DNA of 26,451 nt, from the NCBI GenBank assembly GCA_036939975.1, contig JALLPB010000860.1, positions 1-26,451 on the forward strand, written 5' to 3'. The translations under genes and the position numbers were made by a program. The notes under the pieces are model-generated. The model was not told the origin of the DNA, ran no database searches, and saw only the letters and a list, made by a program, of their open reading frames with translations. Below, piece after piece: positions 9,238-20,036 of this stretch. This stretch comes from Cyclostephanos tholiformis. Taxonomy: Eukaryota > Bacillariophyta > Thalassiosirophyceae > Thalassiosirales > Thalassiosiraceae. Numbering within the stretch: position 1 is the first letter of the stretch; each line of letters starts with the position of its first letter.

Positions 9238-9428
9238 ATTTAATGTCTACTACCCCCCGTCCAATTAAAGTCACTACTACAGCCCATACGATCCACATAC
9301 AGAAGGATTCAGGGATAATGAAATTTCAAAAATTCGTGCAAAAATGGGCAAAGTTACTGCAGTAGTAGCGGTAATGACTGTTTTTTGTAAAATGAAAAGT
9401 AGCACAACGCTAATTTAAAAAAGAGAGT

Positions 9429-9862
9429 TCTCTCCCAATACCCTCACTGGGACCACATCACTTTTTTCCATCCTCACTTTTCGCCAAACTTTTACCATAC
9501 CCTCACTGAAAAACTGCCTGTGCCAAAAATGCCTATTTTTAGTGTACCCTTTTTTTGCTAATTATTACTCACACTTTGTGTTTGAAATTTAGTTTACCTC
9601 ACTAAGTGGTGAGACTGATTTCTATTTCACCTCATCATTTAAAGTATTTTATTGTACCTCACTTGTGTGGAATTAATTTTTTGTACCTCTGTTTTAGTTC
9701 ATGATACACTAGTCCTGGGCTTAATCCCTGAGTCCCACATTCATGGTTGGATTATTGTGTTAGAATAACTCACAATAATCAGAGCTAATTTTATTTTGCC
9801 TCACATTTAGTTGGAATTGTTGTATCTTACCTCACATTAGACTATGTAATCATTAGGTTTAA
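9429..9862 (+). repeat. Left subterminal repeat array of the MULE
   Basis: AT-rich end with about eleven TACCTCAC-like words, all in plus orientation, spaced roughly 25-100 bases. No coding potential. Confidence 0.65.
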
Positions 9863-10100
9863 TTTGGTACCTATGGGTAGAAATTGGTCTCACCAAAAAC
9901 ACAACAGATTACATAATATCTGGTATCACCTAACACACAACTTCCAAAATGAACCCCCCCCCTTACAACCAATATCAGACCCACACAGCCCCTTCCTGTC
10001 CTTCATCATGAACATCATTGTTGTCCTCATCCAGCTTGCTAATTTTGTTGACTACTGCGGACTCATCCAACATTGTTGTAACATTATTGTAATAGGAGGC

Positions 10101-11400
10101 TCAATTTTGTCTGCCACTGTCAACATCTTCCCGCTGAAGGATGAAGCAATCCTTTGTCACATGGTTGAACTTCCCACACACCAAACAATGCATTCTTTTT
10201 GTCCCCGGTGCTCTCTTCTTTTTTCCCTTGTCACCTGATTCTTTTGCAATCTTCTTCTTTGCTCTGCCCATTGCAACCTCAAGCCCAGACTGTCTCCGTT
10301 TATTTTTCTTTGGACGTCCAGACTTGTTTGGTGCCAATTCGGACAAAAACATATGGTGTAGTCTGGCAAGCATCCCTCTTTAATGGACTGAATAGTGAAT
10401 TGGCACGAAGGGTACAGATCCAAAGGGAATTTGTTTTGCCAATGCTTTTGCTGCCACCAGCCAGGCATGATGGATACTTGATTCATTCCCGGTACCTTCC
10501 CACTCTGCACCACACCTATCATGTGATTGCATGGCACTGCAGATGTCTTGTCCCTCCCACATGTGCAACTACCAAAATAAGATCCATTAATTGGCTCCTT
10601 AGGGAAAAGGCACGTGTAACAATTATGGCCTACCCCATTGCACTGTGCCGTACACTTCCAATGATCCTCCTGCTCTGCCACAGACACATTGAAAGTAGTG
10701 CCATTATTGGAGATCTCTTTCATAGCACTCTGAATCTCATTGACACCTTTTGGTGTTAGAATTGATTCCCCTTCCCATGCCATCTTTTGCTGAGAGTCAA
10801 ACCTATCACATTCCAGCTTGATTAAGAGGAGAAACGCATTGAGCAGGTCCACCGCTATCCTTGCTCTGATCTCCTTGTTTGCTGCATCCTCAACTCCACT
10901 GGACAAGGAATGATGATACATGTATATGTTAGGGTACTGTGAACCATCACCTATGGAGTTTAGGTACCGCATGTCATTTTTCTGTCCATTTTAGATTGTC
11001 TGCAGCATCTTCTCCATTAACAATGCTCCTTCTACTATTTCTACTACCCTCCCCCAATGATGATATCATCGTCTCTAAGTCAGCAAGGTGTGGCAAACTG
11101 GGCGAGTGGTGATCCAGTGGAGTGAAGTCCTCATTGACCCTAGTTGTGACAATTTGCTTTGGAGGCATGTTGAATGGTGTTCTGTTTTTCCGGGCCGGGT
11201 AGCACCACCTACATGGAGGCAGTTTGACAAGAGTTGGCATACATGCCATATCTGCAAGATGGTTCCCACCGCGTCATGCACTGGTGCGCCTCGTGGCGTG
11301 GGGGTTAGTAGTCGCATTTGCATTAGCCTTGGTGGTTGAGTTTCTTGCATTGCGCCTTGTGGCATGGGGGTGATAAGCACTTGTATTTGCCATTGCAATG
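10101..11400 (-). pseudogene. MULE transposase remnant: C-terminal SWIM finger and CCHC zinc knuckle
   Basis: The main frame (10972 to about 10375, minus) holds the region normally found after the MULE catalytic domain. It ends in a SWIM-type finger with pattern C-x-C-x9-C-x-H (CTCGRDKTSAVPCNH, about 10523-10567) and a downstream MPGWWQQKHW segment. Near 10370 the frame shifts by one base. The shifted frame (to 10101) gives a Lys/Arg-rich linker and a CCHC knuckle C-x2-C-x4-H-x4-C (CLVCGKFNHVTKDC, about 10146-10188). Upstream, fragments at 10974-11249 and about 11274-11396 look like an N-terminal part with a diverged tandem repeat of about 66 bp (at 11286 and 11352). The DDE domain expected between them is absent. 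The frameshift and deletion mark it as non-functional; its role would have been element transposition in the nucleus. Confidence 0.6.
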
Positions 11401-11486
11401 GAGCTATCCAATGAGTGGAGATGTGGTGAGAAATGTGATTTATGGAGGTTTTTGTGCTTGTTGGACAAAAGTGAATGGAAAAACAT

Positions 11487-11950
11487 GTGAGGTAAACAGA
11501 CAGGAACCTTTGGCATGACTCATTGGCAGAAAACTCATATTTGTCTAAGTGAGGTATATTGACTGGCTTCTGTAATGTGAGGTACACAAAACTACACATA
11601 ATGAGGCTCAGCAAGGTACATTTAAAGTTATTTATCTATAAATAGGTGTACACTAAAATAAAATTCAGCCATGTAAGTGGTTGTAGCTGTTATCTGATCA
11701 AACAGGAGGTACAAATAAATTGTAATTTTGTGAGGTGTACAAAAATAATTTTTACAAAATGTGAGGTAGAATAAAATTTGTCTTATTAATGAGAGACTAA
11801 ATAATAATAGTATTACCATGAGGTATTATAAATATTGCTTTTTACATGAGGTAAAGTAAAACCACCAAACAGTGACATTAATCCTATTTCACCCTCCTCA
11901 TCATCCTTATCCTCGTGACTGAATGTCAGTTCTGGGAGAGAGGAGGGCAC
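11487..11950 (-). repeat. Right subterminal repeat array of the MULE
   Basis: Mirror of the left end: GTGAGGTA-like words on the plus strand at seven or more places from 11487 to 11853, that is, TACCTCAC on the minus strand. AT-rich and non-coding. Confidence 0.65.
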
Positions 11951-12376
11951 TAGTGCTATGAGATACAACAAAATATAAATCTTCTCAGTGAAGTACTTTG
12001 TATAAAGAACTTTTTTTTCCTATATAGGTTTTGCTCCACTGAGTTCTCCCATTGGTAGCTTCATTCATGGTGGCAAGTGTCATAGGCCATGGCTTGTTGG
12101 TGGGAAACATCCTCACTAAAGGTCGCGATTCGCTAGATTAGCCAATTGCTGATGTGAGTCAGAGAGCACCAGCACGCCCTCTAAATATTTGGATCTGCTT
12201 CAACAAAAGAAGCAGCTGCAAGATCCAAACATGTGGTAAAGACGACCACATACTATATGGTATTCCCGCGTGGAAATAGTCAACACCTCAGCCGGTTGGA
12301 TATTTTGCAGTTGAAAAGATATCGCCATAGGAATCAGTGAAAATCATACCGGCACAAACAAACAGGATTTAAATTT
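11951..12376. other. Gene-free stretch
   Basis: No frame or structure can be supported. CpG is somewhat more frequent from about 12120 than in the neighbouring element. Confidence 0.4.
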
Positions 12377-12557
12377 ATATCCAGTTCAACGCCATCCCCG
12401 TACGTAGACTCTGGTATGGACGTGGTGATATTTCTGAGCTGGCGAAATGCCAACTCCGAATATGTGNATATCCAGTTCAACGCCATCCCCGTACGTAGAC
12501 TCTGGTATGGACGTGGTGATATTTCTGAGCTGGCGAAATGCCAACTCCGAATATGTG
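12377..12557 (+). repeat. 90-bp duplication across a single N (probable assembly join)
   Basis: Bases 12377-12466 and 12468-12557 read the same over 90 bases with one N between them at 12467. As at 1638, this suggests overlapping contig ends joined without merging, not a biological tandem repeat. Frames reading across the N are artefacts. Confidence 0.9.
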
Positions 12558-14788
12558 CATTGAATATATGAGATTCGCATTGAATCCTATGCAAAACACA
12601 TGATCCTTGACCTCCGGCGGAGATCACTTGTAAACTTTAAAATAATCTCATAATTTCTTTTTCTCCATCTTCGTTACATGTGCTTCCTCTAGCAGAAGCC
12701 CTATCATATAACTATTTTCTCCTTTAGACAAGATGCTTAGGACACCCCTATTGAAATATATGCCAGATCAGGATCAGGACCTTCTTGTGCCAACTTCTGA
12801 TTGCTGACTCTTTGGGCACTTGATTGCCATCCAATTTTCAACTTTATTGCTGATCAACCTTAGAATTAGAAATGACTGATGAAAGCTAACCCAGTCACCT
12901 GGTGCCTTGTAATGGTAAGAAAATAGGGGGACTAAATCTCTTGTATCCCAGCGATGACAGCAACCAAATGAGTAATGAGGGAGAGGTGAAGTCACTCTTT
13001 GGCTTCTGAAAATAAACTACACATCAATAAGTGGAAGGTGAGTTTTTTAAAGGTATTTCTCTTGCGTTTTTGCGGCCGCTGCTTTGTAACTATGCACACT
13101 AACCCCAGCTATCCGGCATTATTTTATTTGCCTATGAATATTAAGTCTTCATCTAGCCTTGGCTTGGTTTTGGCTGGGGGGGGGGTGCCATGGTCACCAT
13201 ATATTTGGTAGGGTAGGTATTGTAGCTGCACCTTGGTAAGTAGTGTATCATAGTATCATAGTGTACTGTAGTATCTTAGTAAAAAAAATACTTATGAAAT
13301 AAAAACTGTTAAATGTTATGTAGTTGCGCCATCCGAAACCAAAAATAAAAATAGTTTTTAAGTACGATACATAGATAGGAACTGGTATGAAAATTTCCAT
13401 TGCTCACCCACTTCCTAGCTGGGAATTAATACAAAGATGGAGTTTTTGCCTTATTTAATCCCAACTAATACATTAATAAAAATTTGTTACATCCCTTTCT
13501 AATATTTTGTAAAATGACCTTAGTACCAGGGCATGGCAGTTTGATATCTGATGTCCCATCAATATTGTCTTGCTGAGAACTTCTGATGAATGGAGAAAAA
13601 TTGATTCAACAATCAGCCACATCACATCCCCAACCATAAGCACGAGATGAGTTGTGAAATATGCAGGGAGTACTAGGCAACAGCTGATGATCCAATAGTC
13701 AGAGATTTTCTTCTGAGTTGGGGGGAGTTGCAAACAAGATAATAAATAGAGAGAATAAGGATGGAGGAGGAAAAAATGATGCTGATGCATTATAACCAGC
13801 ACTTTGTGAATACAAAAGAAAAAACGTACACTGCAGCCAACATCAAGGAAAGAAAGACTGGGGGAAGATGCTCCCAACAACACCAGTGATCAAGTTGAAA
13901 ACCAATTCAGAGGGAGAGAAATGAGAAGGGGAGAATTTTCCTCATTGAACAAGTGCAGTACAATGCCCTGTGCATTGCGCTGCTATTTTTATTTATTCTT
14001 ATTTATCCTCTCATAATATACAATTATTTACCATTGAGGTTTATTCATTTGCAACTGAAAAATGATGCAGCTTGTGTTGCACCTTTGCCTTTGAGGCTAA
14101 GGACTAAGTAGCAAAGATATTCTCACTTGGCTAATCATGCTAGCTCATAGCTACTATTCTCATGAGAGCATCATGATAAATTCAAAAAGGAGAGTACCTT
14201 ACTCTAGCTAATGATACAATACATAATATTTATGCCTCTTGCATTTGTGGCTACTACCTAGGTAAAAATTCTCTGTTTGTGAGTTGTGTCGTACGGTAGG
14301 TGCCAAGTTATTTTTTAGGTAGAACTTATTGTACTATTCCTCTGTAGAAATTTCATATGTACCTACCATAAAGTACAAGTTTTTTCCCGCCCAAACAGAG
14401 ATAGCTGTTTAGCTGTTAATGCCATGATGGGAAGGGCTTGACAAGGCAAAGCTGCCCCTGTCTCCACCTCCTAATGATCCAATGCCTTATTAGCCAGGTG
14501 GGGAGGTGTTGGTTAGGTCGGAGGCATTGCGCAGACTTGCCTCTTACACCACCCTTCATCAGAATGAGCACCATGCCCCTTACAATCTTCAAATGGTTAA
14601 ATGGGTCATTTTTGTTGCTAAATTGGACATCAATTCCAATCATGGCTTCAAAGTACGTACTTTCACCTACTTATGTGTGTGAAATGAAAAAATGTCCCAA
14701 CTTTCCTATTTCACATGATCTTCCTATGTCCTGGAGAGAAAATACAATAGGGTACATCTTATTATAGATGAAAATATCAATTTTCTTG
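12558..14788. other. Long gene-free stretch
   Basis: No protein family, RNA gene or repeat could be supported on either strand. A 10-base G run lies at 13176-13185. The longest frame (13473-13883, minus) has a Phe/Leu/Ser/His-rich composition typical of chance reading of AT-rich DNA. Confidence 0.45.
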
Positions 14789-16285
14789 TCATCTCTCTTT
14801 TTTCATATTTTTGACTAAGGGAATCCAATACACTTGGTGCTTGCTTAGTCCGAGCGAACTGTGTGTGTCAAGACCAAAGACAAGGAGGTCAAATTCTTCA
14901 AATCCCTTGGGGGTCATCCTGCAATTGCAACCAGTCTTGTCATTGAGTTCGGTGCTGCCACATGGAAGGCTTCCATCACCGACAGCAGAGGTAGTTGTAC
15001 TAGTGGCAAAGGCTTGTGTGAGCAGAACTGCATGTACGATGTTGTTATGTTGTAGTAGCCGAGGATGATGGCTTTGATTGGGTGGCTTGTCTGGCTCCAT
15101 TTGTTCATTGGAGATGAGAGAACATTGAGGATGCATGGATGAGAGAGGACTGGGCGAGAAGATGGATGATGGATGCACTTTGTCTTAATTGGAAGTTTCT
15201 TGGATGGCTTGAGCAGGTGCCTCTGCTGTGGGGGAGGGACATCAGTGAGGGGGGGGCGATTCTCCTTGTTCATGCTTGTTGTGAGCAGGCAGGGAGGAGA
15301 GGAGGTTGTGATGTGTGTTTGTTGTTTGTTCTATGTTGGTTGTTGGTGTGTTCAAGTGGGTGGGAAATGGGAATCCTCCATAAAAGAAAAAGGGGGGGAA
15401 GGGTGAGAGAGAGGCATAAGCATCAGTGAAGTATGAGAGGGAAAGACCCCATGTTCATTTGATTACTGCCACTTTGCTAACATGCTCTGAACAAGGGCTG
15501 AGCAGGGAGGCACTGATGCCTTGCTGTCTTCCATTGCCTCTGACTTGTTTCAACATGTGGAGGGTGACTTCAACTTCATTTGCCATCCTATGCCACGGCA
15601 TTTAATGGGTTGGATTGGCCCACATAATTATATTACCGTGTATTGCCCGTGCACCCACACCGGCATCTGCATTATGTTCGTCACATCCAGCACCTTGGTG
15701 TTCGTGCTCAGGTGTGCTTCAGGTTTTCCATAAATGTACCATGTCGATTAGGCTCAACTTTTATTAAGCTGATGGGCAAGCACATATATGTCTTTCCTCC
15801 ATGTGAAATGACACGGGACTTCCAGATCCATCACCAAGAGTGGTTTGATGTCTTCATGATTGGTAGCAATCTTCTGGTGGTGCAGGTGCTCCTGCTGGAG
15901 GTCCCCCTTGGCTGGGATCATGCTTTGCTTTACTGCATTGATGTCAGCAATGATCATGCCCGATCATTTCCAGGTTGAGCAAGGATCCAATCAGTGCAAT
16001 GTTGCCAGCCAGGTCCTCTATTGTTGACCACAATGGAACATGTTCGCATTATTGAAGAGTTTCAAGAAGTCTGCGATTTCTGCTGTGGTGGGCCCCATGG
16101 TACCATTCTGCATGTCTGGATTATAAACACGTGCCATCTGACAATACCAGACCCTCTGTTCGACTTTGCTTCCACCGAGACCAAGGCCAAATATCTTGAG
16201 GGCATGACACATGCTTCTCAAGACCATCTTGGCCGAGTCCTCATCATCTAGCCAATGTTGTTGATCAAAGTTTCAGGAGAGGCAT
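14789..16285. other. CpG-poor stretch with ambiguous frames
   Basis: Overlapping frames occur on both strands, for example plus 14861-15055 (starting VKTKDKEVKFFKSLGGHP after the first two codons), minus 14789-15178 and plus 15994-16251 (ending HLGRVLII). Some look coding-like, but I cannot tell which strand is real. G-rich stretches begin at 15249. It may be further transposon debris next to the LINE fragment. Confidence 0.35.
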
Positions 16286-17140
16286 TCATCTGTTGAGGGG
16301 GGGGGGGGTTATGTTATAGAGGGGGGGGGCATCAAGGGGGGGGCTCATTATGTGGAGGCGTCCATGGTGGATCATTGTTGTGGCCGCGGCCATCAGATGC
16401 CTGTCATGGGGAAGGTGGCAGCAATGAGGCACTATGTCTGGAGCTGCATTGGAGAAATGGTCTCCACTCAGTGGGTTGTTCTGGAAGGGGGCATCTGAAT
16501 GGAGCAGAAATTGCACCAGCTGGATCCAATCCTTCAACGAGCCATGGCAGTTGATAGTTGTTGTAGGGATGTTTACAAACAGGAGCTTCAGGTTGCATAC
16601 CATGAAGTTCTTGTTGTGCAGTTGAGGTTGGCCAAGACATTGGGGACTATTGCAGCATGCCGTAAGCATCTTGCAGGCTGGACAATCAAGGGGGGCATGG
16701 ATTACTTTGCCAATGAAGTCGAGCTGACATGCTGCAATCATATTCTCGATGGCAGGTGTGTCATAGAATATGGTGCAAACTTTCTCCTTCTTTATTTGCA
16801 CATCTCTCACTTGCTCCATTGAAATTCCCAGGATACACCAAATGCTATGGTGCATGATGACTTCAAGCTTGTTGAGCAGAGACTGTTGCATAAACCAGGT
16901 CTTGCACCCCCAGAGGAGGAGGTTCATGGAAATGGCTTGAAACAGCAGGTATTTGCTGTGCACATTGAGATGTGGGTTGTGCCAGATGTCTTGTAGCGCA
17001 CCCATCAATGCATTTGCTGCTGCAATCCAGGCTGCAACATCATTGTCATTGAGTAGGATGAAGGAGTTAAGTGGTCCCAAGTACTTGAACAATCACGTAA
17101 ATGTTACATAGCCATTAGCAACTTTGATAACCCTTTGTCA
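16286..17140 (-). pseudogene. 3' part of a non-LTR (LINE) reverse-transcriptase ORF
   Basis: The minus-strand frame 17092-16286 reads through the region that follows the reverse-transcriptase domain in LINE ORF2 proteins: an FKYLG start, an NDNDVAAWIAAANALMGAL helix, then KYLLFQAISMNLLLWGCKTW, LNKLEVIMHHSIWCILGI and QLDFIGKVIHAPLDC. This succession is typical of LINE polyproteins. The same frame continues upstream past one TGA (17093-17095) into KVANGYVTFT, so the ORF was longer; further stops near 17140 end the match and the catalytic RT core is absent. Many positions where the family usually has Arg read as Cys, Gln, Trp or His (ILGI region, PLDC, GQPQ), the pattern expected from CGN codons losing CpG. 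The 3' side runs into poly-G/poly-C tracts. A dead 5'-truncated copy. Confidence 0.6.
16297..16343 (+). repeat. Cluster of three long G runs
   Basis: Runs of 12, 9 and 8 G occur at 16297-16308, 16321-16329 and 16336-16343. They lie at the 3' end of the LINE fragment and could fold into G-quadruplex DNA, or be assembly-sensitive homopolymers. Confidence 0.8.
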
Positions 17141-17404
17141 TGTTCAGACTATCATACACTTCCCTTTGTTTATCATTCTGCTCTTTGTCATCCTCTAGCA
17201 TTAGTAGTATCAGATCGAAAGTATTTGGAAAGGCTGTACAGAGCAGGTCATGCTTCTCATATGTCAACAGTCAGCAATGGACAGCATTCAATGGTTGTGA
17301 AAGAATTGAGGTGGCAGATAGGCAAGGAGTGTTGGGTTGAGTCTCCCTAGGCTGCTGTTGCATTTGATAACAACCAACCATCCTCCTTTCATCGGTGCTG
17401 CATC

Positions 17405-17718
17405 CAGAAATAAATTCATAATAGTTTTATAATGTACTCAAAAAATCATCATAGTCCATCCCCTCCTTGCTATTTAAACCAAATGAGATCGGGAATTCCT
17501 GCTTAGTTCCCCACCCAAAAACACTTTTGAGAGCAAGCAAGAAGAAGATTTTCCTCTCAATACAAATTGCTTCACCCTCCGCCAACTTGCCGACATCTGG
17601 AATTGGAAGTGTAGAGGGGATTGCCTTGCCCACCAACAAACATCAGCTTATCATTGTCATCTTAAGTGCTGACTTCATCATTGCTTTCCCAAGGTGTGGG
17701 AACCATATGTTATAATAC
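17405..17718 (-). pseudogene. DDE transposase-like fragment (tentative)
   Basis: The minus-strand frame contains LGKAMMKSALKMTM, one stop, then LLVGKAIPSTLPIPDVGKL and FPISFGLNSKEGMDYDDF, followed by a stop reached through a T run; a one-base shift there would continue as FFEYIIK. The order of a hydrophobic strand, an INSKGGM-like motif and an acidic helix resembles a part of DDE-type transposases common in diatom genomes, by recollection only. The segment that would carry the next catalytic Asp is missing. It lies just upstream of the LINE fragment and points the same way but appears unrelated. Confidence 0.35.
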
Positions 17719-18399
17719 ATCACAGTTGAATGTCCACCTTGATTGTCATTGTTCCTGTTTACTCGTCCATGTATAAGATCCTTGCATTTATCTTTTTAGG
17801 AAAATGAAGTGATTTGTTTGTTTATTGTTGCAAATCCAAATTTGACATCGAATGTCTCCCAACTGTGCATTGAGCAGTGGGGTGTATAGTGTTGAAACAA
17901 ATTAGACAAAGCAATGACTTTAAACAGTCAAGTTATCATGAAATGCAGCATGTTCTGTTAGGTTGCTAAGTGCACGCTTGGTGAAAATGGGCATGCAGTT
18001 GGCCACCAAGATGGCATTGGATGACAACAGTCCAAAGTAGTGATGTGACCGTCAGGGCAAGCTCTACACCCATATGCACTTTATTGAGCCATTGGATTTA
18101 GTTTTAATGTCCTTTATCTACTTATACTACAATGGACTTTTGTAGGGTGACTGGATGTTGGTTCTGTCCTGTTTCAGGACTCGTAATAATCTTGTACCTC
18201 ATATTAAAATACTATTTTTTGCCGCTTGACTTTTTTGTCCATTTTTTGCCAAAACCATGGTGTCAAGTGGCTTTGGCCCATATCATTGCCTATGATGCTA
18301 TATGGCCCAGAATAAGTGCAATCAATGATCAGCTGGGAATGTCACATGCATATCAGGACCAACATTTTAAATGTGACCATGCAAGGCGCGCAGCATCAG
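17719..18399. other. Gene-free stretch
   Basis: No gene can be supported. The plus frame 18132-18650 runs into the tandem array below and its first half shows no family motif. Confidence 0.4.
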
Positions 18400-19150
18400 G
18401 TGCGCTCTTGCTGGGGCTGGTGCTATGGTTTGGGGCATCGAAACGCAACCCATTGAATAACAAAGTGAAGGGTGGGGTCTCGGCCACAGGTGGCCACCGT
18501 TTGGTCAAAAAATACAACAACAAACAAAAAGTTGGTGTTTTAAGTGGGGGGGATATTGGAGAGCGCACGCGACCTGGGCGGAACGTGTTGGGGTGCATTT
18601 TGGCATTGTTTGGGGCGGCAAATGGGGCAACGAAAAAAGGAGAGAAATGAATCGGGCCTCAGCCTTAAGTGGCTGCCCCTAGCCGAACCAATGCAACAAC
18701 CAACCAAAAACAGGGGTACCAGCAATGGGGTGGGATTTTTGACGAGATTCTGCCTCGGTGGAACGTTGGGGGAGGACAATTACCAGTCTTTTTCAATGGC
18801 AATTCAAGCGATAAAAAATATAATGAAAAAAATTCATTCTGTGGCCATAGATGGTCACCAAATGATGAAGAGACATGTGACAACCAATCAAAAGACAGTG
18901 TTGGTGATGGGGGGAGGTATTATGATGAGATGAGACTGTGGAGGAACGTATAGGGGGGACAATATCCCATTGTTTGGGGCGGCAAATTGATGAAAATAAA
19001 AATGATTGTGGCCTTAGGCAGCCGCCACATGACGAATTTGACACAACAACCAACCAGAAACAAGCAGACATGACAGAGGGGGGATTATACAGGATGCGCG
19101 ACCTGACAGGGACATGAGGGGAGCACGATTGCATCAATTTTGGGGTGATT
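18400..19150 (+). repeat. Degenerate tandem array, about 4.5 units of 140-185 bp
   Basis: Units start at about 18480, 18656, 18839 and 19010, with a partial unit before 18480. Shared anchors in order are a TGGCC...GTGGC-type opening, ACAACAACCAACCA, GGAACGT, a CCCATTGTTTGGGGCGGCAAA-type block (present in full or part) and an A-rich tail. Units differ strongly, so the array is old. The last unit runs into dispersed repeat copy B. No stable reading frame crosses the units. Confidence 0.7.
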
Positions 19151-19303
19151 GAGTTGGGAGGAGGTTAAAAAATGAGATAAAGTAGATGAGTATTCTAATT
19201 AATATTTTTCGTAGCCGATTTACAAAATTCAATAAAATCCTTCGTTGGCACCCTTGACCAACACATCAATAAGAGGTTGCCGCAAGAGGGTGGCTATTAA
19301 TAC
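19132..19303 (+). repeat. Dispersed repeat copy B (partner at 651-820)
   Basis: Same orientation and about the same length as copy A, starting ATCAATTTTGGGG and ending near GGTGGCTATTAATAC. It follows the tandem array directly, whereas copy A does not, so the shared unit seems to be an independent segment. Confidence 0.75.
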
Positions 19304-19439
19304 AATAGCCATGCTGCTAGATGCGATGAACGGCCCCACCATGGTGGCATTCTATTATTTTTTTGCACAAAGTCTTAAGCTACTCTAGATAAAGTAGATA
19401 AATAAGTACGATAATTACCATTAAACTTCATGCCTATGA

Positions 19440-19930
19440 ATTCCTACACTCATGTCGTCACATCATTGCTACAAGCAATATCATTGTCATTGGTTCCAAT
19501 TTCTACATCATGCTTGCGACCACAACTTTCTGCTTCCCACTTGACACAATGAATTCCATCAATGCTGCACTTTGTTTGAGTATACAATGCATGTTCATCT
19601 ATCATCTCACATTGTCATGGCAAGCAATTTCCTAATTGTCAGTTTCAGCTGCCACGTTGTATCATCTTATGTGATGCTCATGATGATCATGACAACGATG
19701 ACTATCTTTCTCCCACTCAACACGATGAATTCCAATGATGCTGTGCATGGTTTGAGCTGATGATGCATGATCATCTCCCATCAACCCGTCATCATGGTGA
19801 GCAATATTGTATTTGTTGCTTTTAGCAGCCATATCATATCATATTACACAATGCTCATGATGAATGCAATGCCAGTGCTGACAACAACTCAATTTCCACT
19901 GTGGCATAGATTTTGGATGGAGTTTACTTT
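19440..19930 (+). repeat. Three diverged tandem units of about 165 bp
   Basis: Units at about 19443-19590, 19591-19768 and 19769-19930 share GCAAT(A/T)T, a TT(T)CAG/TAGC block, ATGCTCATGATGA and a CCACT(C/T)..ACA(C/A)(A/G)ATGAATTCC block. Translation of aligned frames gives related peptides (SNIIVIGSNFYIML, SNFLIVSFSCHVVS, SNIVFVAFSSHIIS), so the repeats may once have been coding. Stops separate the units now. Confidence 0.6.
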
Positions 19931-20036
19931 GGCCCCATCCTTGATGATCTTCATTTGATTTGTCATAATTGACGCATCTGCCTTTCTGACGGATCAATAT
20001 ATTCTGTTGACTCAAATTTTTCCTTCTCTGAGAGTT

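Larger units (their letters stand above)
9429..11950 (-). mobile_element. Mutator-like element (MULE), internally deleted
   Basis: The coding remnants at 10101-11400 (minus) are bracketed by two AT-rich ends of about 0.4 kb with the same short word in opposite orientation. The left end has TACCTCAC (exact at 9595, 9655, 9828, with variants at about 9443, 9473, 9501, 9568, 9628, 9768 and 9798). The right end has GTGAGGTA (exact at 11487, 11549, 11577, 11761, variants at 11730, 11819, 11846). Repeated inward-facing words at both ends are typical of subterminal transposase-binding sites. TCTCTCCCA begins the left end (about 9430) and its complement lies at about 11936-11944 on the right, so outer limits are approximate; no target-site duplication could be confirmed. 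The DDE catalytic core is missing, so the copy looks defective. Confidence 0.65.

Noticed and set aside
10199..10759. 186-codon plus-strand frame
   Set aside because: Antisense to the MULE transposase remnant, which has recognisable zinc motifs on the minus strand.
12334..12627. Minus-strand frames reading across N12467
   Set aside because: They depend on the artificial duplication around a single N and contain an undefined residue.
13473..13883. 136-codon minus-strand frame
   Set aside because: Phe/Leu/His-rich chance composition in AT-rich DNA; no motif and no conserved context.
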